Below are positions 24,464 to 35,702 of a DNA stretch of 64,000 nt, one piece after another. Every line of letters starts with the position of its first letter. Within the stretch, counting starts at the first letter, position 1. This stretch comes from Lichenostomus cassidix (Eukaryota; Chordata; Aves; Passeriformes; Meliphagidae). Below the pieces are notes generated by a model. The model ran no database searches. It was given only the letters and a program-made list of their open reading frames with translations, and was not told the origin of the DNA. A program made the translations under genes and the position numbers. The stretch covers positions 1 through 64,000 of the forward strand of contig VLJF02000851.1 in assembly GCA_008360975.2 (NCBI GenBank). The letters are read 5' to 3'.

Positions 24464-26016
24464 TCAGCATGGAGAAAATCCTTCCTCTGTGCTCTGACAA
24501 AGGTGAGTTTGGGGTCTGCTGCAGATATACTGCATCTCATTTGAGCAGATCCCACTCCTCAGCCTATTGTCAGCCAGGAATACACACTCTGCATTGCCCA
24601 GGAGAGGAACCCTGCAAGAAAAAGCAGAGACAGTGCTGGAACCTCAGGGGAACACCTTGTGCCCCTGTGCCCCCCAGGCCCTGCCTGTGCCCCCAGGACT
24701 CACGAGGAGCTGAAGCTGCTGCCATCCACCCACTGCAGCCGCTGGTCCTGTCTGTGCAGCCCGAGCCAGTAATCGACATTCCCACCGTGGCGGAAGAGGA
24801 ACTCCTGGCAAGGAGAGAGTAGTGGGAGCTGCACCCCTGGCCCAGGAGCTCCCCAGGCTCCCCTCAGCCACCCCAAACCCCTCACTCACCATTTCCTTGT
24901 CCTTCAGCACAGCCAGGGAGGCCCCGAGCTCAGAGCACCGAGCCTTAGCCTGATCCCAGGAGCGATAATCCTCCGAGAAGAAGTAGCAGGTCCTGTTGTA
25001 CCCAACCCAGTCATCGGGACAGGCCAGCAGCAGAGGAGTGTCAGGGGTAACTGGAGTAACCGGAGCGTCTGCACATCTTCTCCCTGGAGGGGGAAGGTCT
25101 GAGGATTCTCCCCTCACGGAGCAGCTCGAGCTCCCATTGGCTGGTTTTCCCGCTCAAACCCCCTCCCCCATAGCGATTGGCTGAGTCAGCCGTCACTCCT
25201 CGTTCTCCCGCGCGCTGATTGGTCAGAGCGGGGCTGAGGGACGATCCCGGCCGTGAGGGAGCAGTGAGCCCGCAGTGCCCCGAGGGGTTGGGCTGAGGCT
25301 GCTGCTCCTCCTTACCTGACACAGCAGCCAAGGACACCGCCAGAGCCACAGCCAGGAGCAGGAGCAGAGTCAGCACAGCCAGGGTGAGCACGGGATGGGA
25401 TCTGATCCACTCAGCAGGAGCTGGAAAGAGGTACAGGCCGTGAGGATGGAGCTGTCCTGAGCAGGCCCAGCCCTTACATCCCCACCCAACGCCCAGGGAG
25501 CACAGGAGGGACCCTCAGCCCGTGTGCCACTCACTGAGCTGGCAGCAGGAACAGGGACAGGGACACAGGTGTGGGGACAGCCGGGGACAGCCAGGGACAA
25601 CCAGGGGACAGCATGCAGGAGGACTGTCAATCCCAGCCACTGCTGGGGCCCAGCAGAGCACAAGGCCTATTCCATAGCCCTGGACACAGCAACACCCTGC
25701 CAGCCCTGTGCTCCTGGGCTGACACTGTCCATTGTCCCCTCCCTATAGGCCACAGTGCTGTCCCTACACTCAACGAACCCAGAAATCTGAGAGTACCTTT
25801 GAATATTTTTCTGGCTGATCCATCCTGGGGATTCAGGATCTCCTTCACAGCACCATTAATTAAGCACAATTCCTTCTCCTGCCCCTCAGAGCTGGGTTCT
25901 CTCTGCTTGGAATAAAGCACTTGTAGCTGCCGAGACAACAGCGGTGCTGAAGAAACCTTTCGGAGTTTACCCTCAGGAAGAGTTTGATGTTTACGATCGC
26001 AGGTTGAAAGGCCCAT
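24464..26016 (-). CDS. Lectin 4: CLEC2-like lectin, short tail, altered C-terminus
   Basis: Exons 26016-25779, 25420-25316, 25083-24890, 24804-24704 and 24611-24464 join in phases 1,1,0,2 (about 261 residues). The tail is only 79 residues and has one VKEILNPQDGS repeat, where lectin 2 has two. The tail exon's donor is gttcgt instead of gtgagt. The CTLD is complete (LACPDDW, TCYF, ARCSEL, NRTCYF sequon, WLGLHRQDQRLQW, GSSFSSS). The usual stop after QTHL is lost: the frame runs 11 further codons (through CQSTEEGF) to TGA at 24464-24466. The coding frame is otherwise intact, so a functional gene is likely, with the weak donor as the main doubt. Confidence 0.82.
25130..25250 (-). promoter_or_regulatory. 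Internal CCAAT module, lectin 4 intron 2
   Basis: Same three-box module as in lectin 3 (cccattggctgg, gcgattggctgag, gctgattggtcag on plus), nearly base-identical to 21545-21665. Confidence 0.55.
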
Positions 26017-26389
26017 GATGAGAGATCCAGGCTGGTTCCAGGCTCAGGAGGGTGATCCAGCTCAGTCCTGCCCTGTCCCTGCGGATCAGGGGGACAGAGA
26101 AGTGATGCTCCTGGGGCTGTCACTGTCACCAAGTCCCAAGAAATCCCCTCTGAGGCAGAGACTCCACACTCAGCAAACCCTGCTAGGATAGAGATAAATT
26201 CTCAGTTTCTGGGCTCTGATTCAAAAGAGAGTGGCTTCAGCCACACCTGCCCCTGAATTCCCATTCTGGCACTGCCTAGGAAAGAGTTAGCAACGATTTT
26301 TGAGCACAGGAAGAGATGGAATGTAGTCCTTTCTTGGATTAGCCACGAAAAAAAGTAATAATCAGGAAGAGAACCACAGAAGCAGCAGC

Positions 26390-26800
26390 ATTGGCACAGT
26401 AACATTGCTGGGGTCACACAAGGCCATTTCACTGCATCACAGAATCCTCTGAGTTGGACAAGATCCACAAGAATCATCTAGTTTAACTCTTGACAGAATG
26501 GCTGCTGTGGGGTGAAATCCCAGCCTTAGCATTATTGGCACCTTGCTCTACCCAATGTCCCATTTCTTTTAGCAGCACATGTCTCAAGGCAATAGAGAAA
26601 TAGTTAAATATATAAATACAGAGTTAAGGTATAAACGTGTAATGCTAGAGACACAGGATGAGTTCTGGGATGGTTCCAGAAGGAGAAAGAAACCCTCAGG
26701 CCCAGCCCAGGAAGCCACACATCAGATCCCACATCATCTCCTCTTCCTGCAGGTTCATCCCCTCCAGATCAGGCACTGAGCTGATGCCGCCAAGAAGCAG
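26390..26800 (-). mobile_element. SINE and orphan lectin 3' UTR remnant upstream of lectin 4
   Basis: SINE at 26390-26560 (ctgagttggacaagatccac, gaaatcccagccttagcatt). It is followed at 26690-26800 by lectin 3' UTR sequence (cctcttcctgcaggttcatc), the same order as the plus-strand remnant at 9530-9905 but inverted. Confidence 0.65.
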
Positions 26801-26809
26801 CCTGGAGTG

Positions 26810-27620
26810 ACTCAGCATTGTCCCCTGCATGCCCTGCCCTGAGGGTTGGAGCTCAGAGACAGCGAGCGCTGGCAGTGTCCGTGACTGAACGGGAAAAGGG
26901 AGTGGCGGGGAAAGCGGTGCGTGGGCGGTTCTGCCCCCGAGGCGACAGGAGGGGACGGGACTCCCTCGCCTCCGCTGAACCTCATTCATTCTGCTTCCGC
27001 GTGCTTTCGGTTGAGGGACGCTGCAGCTCCCCTTGTCCCACCCATCCCCGGAGAGGGACATCTCCCGCTGCACCAGGGGCTCCCAGCCCGGTCCTGCATG
27101 GCCAGAAATAGTCTCGGGGACAGGAGAGACACCTCTGTGCTACCCACAGCAAGCGGGACGAGCCAGCGCCGCTCCGGCACCGCCGGCAAGGAGACCGCGG
27201 GCAGTCGCTCCCTCAGTGGCCTCAGGCCAGCGGCAACACGGCGGGGAGGACCGGGAGGACGCAGGGGAGACACAGGAGAACGAACGTGCCACACCCGGAA
27301 ACCCCTCCATCCGCCCGCAGCGAGCCCCGAGCCCCGGCACAAGGCAGCGCGGCTCCCACCTGCGCTGGGACAGCCTCTCCGAGCTCCGCTGCCGCTCCGA
27401 GGTCCGGTCCGGTCACTGCCGCCGCTCTGGGCTCCGCTGCGGTCGCTGCCGCTCGCGGGATCCCGGAGACGCTCCGCCACTGGCCGCTGTCAATGCCGAC
27501 TGACTTGAGCCACCCCCGAGAGCGCGTTTATATAGACCAGCGCTGACCAATCAATACGCGAGACAACGAGGAGTGGCAGGAGTATCAGCCAATAGAAGTG
27601 AGGAATTCCTCCTAGACACG
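26810..27620 (-). promoter_or_regulatory. CpG promoter/first-exon region of lectin 4
   Basis: Minus-strand copy of the shared CpG first-exon module (cacctgcgctgggacagcct on plus near 27357), ending at a CCAAT pair (gaccaatcaatacgc, gccaatagaag). The transcription start is inferred to lie near 27500. Confidence 0.6.
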
Positions 27621-27671
27621 CCCCTTGCAGCCAATGCGGTTTCTGCGGCTTTTTGCGGGCTGTACTGACAG

Positions 27672-30600
27672 TTTAATAATGACTTGATAATTAGCCGCTT
27701 TGCTGAGCTTCACTCGGTCTGGTAACAACCACAGTTATGACACAGACACGGATCTAACCAGCACTTCTGGTCGCTACCAACAGCCCCTCCTTCTTTTTTC
27801 TGTCCTGCATGGCTCAACATGCCTGTTGCCTCACTTTCAGAGCAAGTTGGCAGCCCTAAGTGCAGTCAGGGCGAAACACTGCTGCGACTAAAACTCATAT
27901 TTCTGGTCCTATAAACAGGGGTCCAAAATGAGCCCCTCGGAGCTCTCCTGGAGCAGCTCCTCCCTCTCAGTGAGACCTCTCTGAGCTGGGAAATCTCCTC
28001 TTTGCTGCACTCAGGGATCCCCAAATAACAAGTGACCCTGGGCTGACCCCCACACTCCTCGAGGCTCAACCCTTTGCCTGCTGGGGAGATGGAAAACCAT
28101 CCGGAGTGAGCATTTAGTGTACTCGAGGAGATTTCCTGACAGGCACTGACTCTGTGTGCACACTGTGCCTGTGGTCTGGAAATTGTGTCAGAAATTCTGC
28201 TCTGAGGAGTTTCAGTGCCTCAGACATCTGAGTAAGTCAGGCCTGTAAGTGAAGTTAAGTCAGAGTAATAAGCCAAGTTCAATGCTGCTAAGTGTTGCTC
28301 CTCTGTTGAATTCTTCAATTAATGTTTAAGGTTAAATGTTGCTAAGTGTAATTCCTCTGTTGAATTGTTAAGACATCAGTTAAGGCATAAGTTAAAAGCA
28401 TCAGATAAGTTACAGTACTGGTAAACTGGGAATGGGGAAGGAAGTTGTTTAACTTAGGAGTTTTCATTCTCCTGCTCAGGTCTCTCTGATAACAAATCCC
28501 ATTAATTTCACTGCTGTTCCATCTGTAGCACAGGCCAATTCTGCCCTAAGCACTGAGATTGTCAGGAGAAATAAAATTTAGGTGTAAATTCAGGTGCACT
28601 CAGTCCAGTGCACAGAGGGTTAAATAGGCAGCTTCATGTGGAAACAAGGACACAATAAAAGATAATAAAAGCTCACCAGGAAGGTGAAAACTGCCGGCAT
28701 TGTTTGACAGGAAAATTCTGTGATAACGTGATAATTAAACAACAGAGATTCCAGGACACTGAGCATTCCATAGTGGTAAACTCCTTGAAACTTCATGAGA
28801 GGTAAATCTGACCCCAAATAAAACCCCAAATATTCAGGAGATGACCAAACTGAGAGTGATAGCAATTAGAGATGAAATCAGCTACCAGGGAGGGGAGGAT
28901 TGCTATGGGGATCAGTTCTTCAACCTTCATTAGGAAGACTGAGAACAAACCAAGTGCATTTGATAAAAGGATGGACTTTGGGATCCTCAGGTGAAACCCA
29001 GGACTCCTCTGAGCTCTTTCTCCTGGCAAGAGCAGAGAAACTGTGAAGAAAACCAGAAGTTTCTGCCTCTGGGAAATGGAAAATTGGGATTTTTGGTAGG
29101 CACAGGAGCTGTTTATTCCAAATTAAACACCCTGTGAAGGGAATGAAGTGGTGACTTTGTCACAGCTGTCAGTGAAATGAGCTCCTTTTCCATCTAATTG
29201 AATTCAAACTGGGGAAATGATGGAGAACTCATGGATTTTTGCACTGCCCAGCTCTCCAGAACCATTAGTAGGAGGGAATTTACTGGAAAAAGGGTTTGAA
29301 ATTCTCTGAGGTCAAAATTCTGGATTTTGAAATTCTCTAGGTTAAATTAAACTGAGCAGGAGATATAAACTGTGAGGGAGCTGCAGACCTTCCTTGGCAT
29401 GGATGAGTAATTATTATGTTATTGACTTTTGAAATTACTCACAAAGATTTTATTGTTTTGGCTGATCATACTCAGGCTGTGCTCCAAAAACTTAAGCAAG
29501 CACTGGTAATTCTGCCTCTGGGCTTGGGAGGTCCCAGAGATCTTTTAAATTATTCACTGCTGAGAGCCAACATCTTTCCCAAGGAATTCTGGCACAATTC
29601 CCAGTGGCTCAGGGAGGAGTCACTGGAAATTTATTTATTTTTTTCTCAACAGCTCAATAATCTGAGTCAAGGGTGGCTCAGGGAGGAGTCACTGGAAATT
29701 TATTTATTTTTTTCTCAACAGCTCAATAATCTGAGTCAAGGATGGCCCAGCTGCTTGTGAGGAGTCACAGCCATGGAGCTGCTGATTTTGAATTCTAAAT
29801 TCCCTCTGGGACAGAGCCTGAGCTCTGTGGGACACAGGTGGGACAGAAGGGTTTGGGACACCAGAGGAGCCACTGACTGAGCTCAGTCCTGTTGTACAAT
29901 GGGACAGGAAATCACCTTTGAAATTCAAAATCCTGCTCTGCTTCTGACTCCAAAACCAAAAACACTCCAGGACATGAGTGGCTGCAAACTGAAAAAGTTT
30001 ATTTCAGGCCAACCAGATTTAAAATCCAAGCCTGACAGAGAACCCAGACTGGAAACAACACAGAAAGAAATAACTTTTTTTTTGCAACAGAAAATGCATT
30101 GCAGGATTTGCATTCCCCACCCTGAAGGAGGTGATTTAATCTGAAGCTTTACCATGAGGTGTTTGAGCACAGAAGGACTAAATGGTTGCTCTAACATGGA
30201 CATTGGAGCTGAGGGAAAGAAAAGTAAAGATCTGCAGGGATTGTAAATGTGGTTTGGCTTAGTGCCAAATTCTCAGCAGAGACAGCTTTGTTATTAGCAG
30301 AGTTCATCTTGATCTAAGCCTACAGGAAGTGCAAACTAAGCTGAAGTTTCCGTTCTGCACTGCAGAGCACAACAGAGAACCAAACAGGATGAAAATAACG
30401 ACATGACTCTGCTCAGGGTCAAAAATAACTGCGGAGAGAGTGACAGAAGGAGCAAACATGTGCTAGTTTCACAACAGACGACTCTACTAGATATGAAACC
30501 ACCACCGAACATGGTGTGAGAGATGGTCAGTGAACTAAAGCATTAAATTCTAGACAGGTTTTAAGACAGGAATTAATTCCAAAATGACTGAAATCGTTCC

Positions 30601-31417
30601 TGCAAAGACTCAGAAGTGTGGCACATGTAGAAGAAATAACCCAATACTGTGAATAAAGAATTGGGAGTCTCAAATCTGGAAACACCCCAGGAGGTTTTTG
30701 GTAAATTGACTTCAAAGAATTTCTGTGTATTCAGAGCGATAATTGTCTTTTAATTGGTGCAATTTCCAGATGGCCTGAAGTGTTTCCCTGCAAAAAAAGG
30801 GAATGAAAATATTGCTAAATCAAGTCATTGCACACTTTGGAGCTCCTCCAGGAATGTCCTCAGCCAGAGGGTCCCATTTCATAGCAAGAACAGTGGGACA
30901 AGTCAGCAAGGCTTTGGGAACTCTGTGGGATTTACCCACTCCTCATTGGCCACAGAAATGGAAAAAGGATAAATTCTATTTTCAATGTATAACTCAGTAA
31001 AATCTGTCAGGAATCCTCACTGGTTTGGGAATAAGAGATTTCAATTCTTTGTTGAGAATAAAGATCCAACCCAGGGGCAGAATGAAGTTCTGTTGTCAGC
31101 TAGTTTATTTTTGGCTTTCTCAAACCTCAACCACACCAGAGATAAAGGTCATCCAGAGTTCAATGTTCCTCCTATTTTTGTGTGAAACATTTACCGTGGG
31201 CATTTGTCCAGAACTGGACAGAGCAGGGCAGGAATTCCACCAGGACTCAGGAGCACCTCAAGGCTCTGCCCTGACTGCTCTCCAGCGCGAGGGGAAAGGA
31301 CTCTGCCAGCTGTTGTCACCCAGAGCCTCACGGTGACACTGGGCAGCATTTCATGGGGGATTTATTCTGGAATTAACAACACTCCAGGTCTGTGGATAAT
31401 CAGATTATTTTCTGAAG
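27672..31417. repeat. Spacer block A of the tandem lectin array
   Basis: About 3.7 kb of moderately AT-rich non-coding sequence present four times (A here, B 35703-40015, C 46481-50150, D 54531-58205) in the same orientation. It includes the ttaagg/aagttaaa-rich segment near 28250-28400. It also has a local 66-base direct duplication near 29610-29740 (gtggctcagggaggagtcac) that is absent from the other blocks. No protein-coding gene is recognised. Confidence 0.85.
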
Positions 31418-31775
31418 GCCTCGCTGGCTGCTGGAGGCTGCACGGGCAGACTGGGAGCACTGGGAAGAGGCTCTGGCTCGGCTGAAGCCCCCGGGGCAGG
31501 GGGAGCAGGGCAAGGGACAGGGCTGCAGGTGCCGAGGGGACACGAGGGACAGCGCGGCCTTGACAAGCATTTATTGCAAAAGGAAAAAAATAATGCAGGA
31601 AACACCACCATTGGTATTATAAATACTGATGGAGGTCATTCAAGTATTCTCACCGCATGCTCTGAGTCAGAAGGGACCCACAAGGATGCAGTCCAACCCT
31701 TAAGCAAAAGGCCCCATTGGGGTCAAATCACGACTTTGGCATTATCAGAACCTTAACCCAGCAAAGGTCACATTC
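31418..31775 (-). mobile_element. Flank module and SINE 3' of lectin A
   Basis: Module 31418-31600 with minus-strand AATAAA (gcatttattgcaaaagg), then a minus-oriented SINE at 31605-31775 (gtcagaagggacccacaagg, cgactttggcattatcagaa). Confidence 0.65.
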
Positions 31776-32658
31776 ATAAGGCAGTAAATTTTTCAGAGCT
31801 GAATCCACAGGGAAACAAGTAGATACATGTATGTTAAGTAAATGTTAAGTGAGTATACTGAGTGCAAGAGAAACACAACGCCTTTTGTGATGCTTTCAGA
31901 AGGAGAAAGCGAGAAAGGAGTGGTCAAATAGAAAACCCAAATCTATTTGAGCTTTTGCCCTCTTCCCAGCAGCACAGTGCCTGTTGAGGGCTGAAGGCTG
32001 AACTCTAATTCAAACTCAAATTGTGGAGTGAATGTAGGTAACAGCTCTGGCCTGATGGCTTATCAGCTAATATGTACAAGCATGCATTTGAAACCAGCAC
32101 AGAAATCACTGAATCATCCCATGAGGGACCTTCACCCTGGAGGGGGCTTTGGGGGTCTCCAAAGACCACCAGGACATACAGAGAATGCGTGGTGCACATG
32201 CTAGTGATATTAATGACTTCTGAGAAATGATTTGTATAACCACTCCTATCCTGGGGAATGTGATGAATATTCATGAATTTTACCTGTAACAGTGTGTCTT
32301 TGGGGGTACTGAGGTGTGTTTGGTGGAAACAATTCCTCATGCATCTGGTGCATAGAATAAAGCAAATACCCACTGCTCTGACTTGGTCTCTGAAGTGTCT
32401 CTGGGCTTGATGGGGGCGAATCAAAAGAACCCCCAGGCCCAGCCCAGGCAGCCAAACATTAGCTTTCTTATCATCTCCTCCTCCTGCAGGTTCATCTCCT
32501 GTACCACAGGCACTGAGGTGACTCTGCAAAGTGCACTGAGGTGACTCTGAGAGTCAGCGCAAGGCAGATATTGCAGCTGAGGAAGGAACTCCTTGTGCTG
32601 GGGAAAGAAGCAAAGCTGGGACTCCCCAGTGTGAAGAAGGGGCTGTGTTCATCCCCTT

Positions 32659-34597
32659 TCATCCAACGTGAGCTTGGGGTCTGCTGCACAGATATGGCAT
32701 GCCATTGGAACAACTCCCACTCCAGAGCACATTCTCAGCCAGGAACACACACTCTGCATTGCCTAGGACAGGAAACCTGCAGAGAGGAGCAGAGACAGCG
32801 CTGGAACTTCAGGGGAACACCTTGTGCCCCTGTGCCCCCCAGGCCATGCCTGTGCCCCCAGGACTCACGAGGAGTTGAAGTTGCTGCCATCCACCCACTG
32901 CAGCCGCTGGTCCTGTCTGTGCAGCCCGACCCAGTAATAGTCCTTCATGCTGAAGCGGAACAGGAACTCCTGGGAAGGAGAGAGGAGCAAACAATGGGAG
33001 CTGCACCCCTGGCCCAGGAGCTCCCCAGGCTCCCCTCAGCCACCCCAAACCCCTCACTCACCATTTCCCCGTCCTTGAGCACAGCCAGGGAGGCCCCGAG
33101 CTCAGAGCACCGAGCCTTAGCCTGATCCCAGCTCCCCACATCACTGGAGAGGAAGTAGCAGATCCCGTGGTACCCAATCCAGCCATCGGGACAGGCCAGA
33201 AGTCGAGGAGTGCCAGCAACAACTGCAGTAACTGGAGTGTCTCTTTGTCTTCTCCCTGCAGAGCGAAGAGAAGGTCTGAGGATTCTCCCCTCACGAAGCA
33301 GCCCGAGCTCCCATTGGCTGGTTTTCCCGCTCAGACACCACCGCCCCCAGCGATTGGCTGATTCAGCCGTCACTCCTCGTTCTCGCGCGCGCTGATTGGT
33401 CAGAGCGGGGCTGAGGGACGATCCCGGCCGTGAGGGAGCAGTGAGCCCGCAGTGCCCCGAGGGGTTGGGCTGAGGCTGCTGCTCCTCCTTACCTGACACA
33501 GCAGCCAAGGACACCGCCAGAGCCACAGCCAGGAGCAGGAGCAGAGTCAGCAGAGCCAGGGTGAGCACGGGATGGGATCTGATCCACTCAACAGGGGCTG
33601 GAAAGAGGCACTGGCTGTGAGCATGGAGCTGTCCTGAGCAGGCCCAGCCCTCACATTCCCACCCAACGGCCAGGGAGCACAGAAGGGACCCTCAGCCCGT
33701 GTGCCACTCACTGAGCTGGCAGCAGGAGAGACAAGGGTTACAGACAGGGATGAGGGGCAGTGAGGAACAGAGGACAGCCAGAGACATGGCCAGGGACAGC
33801 CTGCAGCAGGAGAACTGCACAGGGCCAGGGCTGTCAATCCCAGCAGAGCACAAGGCCTCTTCCAGAGCCCTGGACACAGCAACTCCCTGCCAGCCCTATG
33901 TTTCTGGGGTGACACTGTCCATTGTCCCCTCCCTAGAGGCCACAGCGCTGGCTCTGCGCTCACCCAGATATCCTCTCAGGGTCTTTCTGTGTGTGAATCC
34001 CATTGCTGATCCATCCTGGCAATCCTGGCACTTCTCTCCAATCCCATTCCTGGGCTGGGATTCACTCTGCCCCAGCAGAGAAGCAGCTTCTCCCTGCCTG
34101 TGCCCAGCAGGGTCTGACAGCTGAGGCAGCTCTGTGCCCTTGGTTGCTGATCCATCCTGGGCATCCTCATGAATCTCAACAATGGCTTTGTCTTTCCTTG
34201 GCCTCGTTTCAGACTCACAAATGGAATCTCTCTGGTTGTGCTCAGCAGGATGTGGCACCTGAGGCAGCTCTGTGTGCTCAGTTCCTGAGCTGTCCTCAGG
34301 ATTCTGGTGCTCCTCTGGCCTCTCAGAGCTGGAGCCATAGCCACTCTCTTTCCCTTTGCTCCCTACAGATCTCCAACTGCCATGGCTCTGCACCTCACCA
34401 AGAGCACGTGGCACCTGAGGGAAGTCTCCAGCAGCCTCTCCATCCCCAGGGCAGAGTCTACTCTTCACACCTTGACTCAGTACACACTTGGAAGAGACAT
34501 CTTGCTCCTGAGACATCAGCAGTGATGGTACACAAACACCGAGTCCATCACCCATTGCACTTTTACAGCCACAGTCCTGGCCGACTGGGGGGTACAT
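32659..34597 (-). CDS. Lectin A: CLEC2-like lectin with the longest tail
   Basis: Exons 34597-33964, 33597-33493, 33255-33062, 32969-32869 and 32776-32659, all in phase, about 383 residues. The 211-residue tail starts MYPPVGQDCGCK and is unlike that of lectins 2, 4, B and D. It carries two copies of a 47-residue repeat marked by GTEHTELPQVPHPAEH and GTELPQLSDPAGH. The CTLD has LACPDGWIGYHGICYF, VGLHRQDQRLQW and an NFNS sequon. The last exon ends RPQAHVG before TGA, a variant shared only with lectin C. No ITIM is seen in the tail. Minus-strand CpG promoter upstream at 34620-35690. Confidence 0.88.
33308..33425 (-). promoter_or_regulatory. Internal CCAAT module, lectin A intron 2
   Basis: Plus strand cccattggctgg, gcgattggctgatt and gctgattggtcagagcgggg; same spacing as the other copies. 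Confidence 0.55.
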
Positions 34598-34619
34598 GAT
34601 GAGAGGCCCTGGCTGGTGC

Positions 34620-35690
34620 TGGCTCTGGAGGGCGCTGCCAGCTCAGTCCTGCCCTGTCTCTGCTCCCCAGCAGCACCTGGGGACACAAACACAGTGTCAG
34701 AGAGCTCCGGGCCCAGCTCGGCCCTGCAGCCCCAACCCCTCTGGCTGTGCAGCTCCGGGCTGGGACAGTTAGGGACAGGCAGGGACAGTTAGGGACAGGC
34801 AGGGACAGTTAGGGACAGCGCCCGGGAGCTGCCGAGTGCGGGAACAGGGCAGCTGCGGATCGGGCTCAGCCTGCCGAGGGGGAAGAACCAGCAGCCCTGA
34901 GGGGCTCAGCATTGTCCCCTGCATGCCCTGCGCTGAGGGGTGGAGCTCAGGGACAGCGAGCGCTGCACCACCCGGTCGGGGCATGGTGTGGACTGGAGGG
35001 GCAGCTTGACAGGGAAGGCGGAAAGGGGAGCGCGGCGGGGCGGAGGGCGGAGCGAGCATCCACAGAAAACACTGCAAGCTGCCCTCTTCTTCTCCAGGGC
35101 TCTTGCCTTGGAGCAGACACTCAAGTTCCTTCCATCCCACTCAGCTCTAGGCACGGACATCTCCCGCTGCACCAGAGGCTCCATGCCCGGTCCTGCATGA
35201 CCAGAAATAGTCCCGGGGACAGCAGAGACACCTCTATGCTACCCACAGCAAGCGGGACGAGCCAGCGCTGCTCCGGCATCACCGGCAAGGAGACCGCGGG
35301 CAGCCGCTCCCTCAGCGGCCTCAGGCCAGCGGCAACACGGCGGGAGGACCGGGAGGACACAGGGGGGACACGGCGGAACGAAGCCGCCACAACTCCCTCC
35401 GCCCGCAGCGAGCCCCGAGCCCCGGCACAAGGCAGCGCGGCTCCCACCTGCGCTGGGACAGCCTCTCCGAGCTCCGCCGCCGCCTCCCTGGGCTCTGAGC
35501 TCCGCTCCGGTCGCTGCCACCGCTGCTACCAATGCCAAGGAACTTGAACACAGCCCCAGAGAGCATTGATATGGACCAGCTCTGACCAATTCATACGCGA
35601 GAACGAAGAGTGACAGGAGTATCAGACAATAGGAGTGAGGCAATTCTCCTAGACACGCCCCTACCCGGAGGCGGTTTCTCTGGCTTTTTT
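34620..35690 (-). promoter_or_regulatory. CpG promoter/first-exon region of lectin A
   Basis: Contains short gggacaggcagggacagtta repeats (34760-34820), CpG-dense sequence, the shared first-exon module near 35440-35490 and a CCAAT-like box (gaccaattcatacgc, 35585). It is the A-type version: it reads aacacggcgggaggaccggg where the B-type reads cggcgccacagccagggag. Confidence 0.6.
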
Positions 35691-35702
35691 CCGCCAGTTG
35701 TA

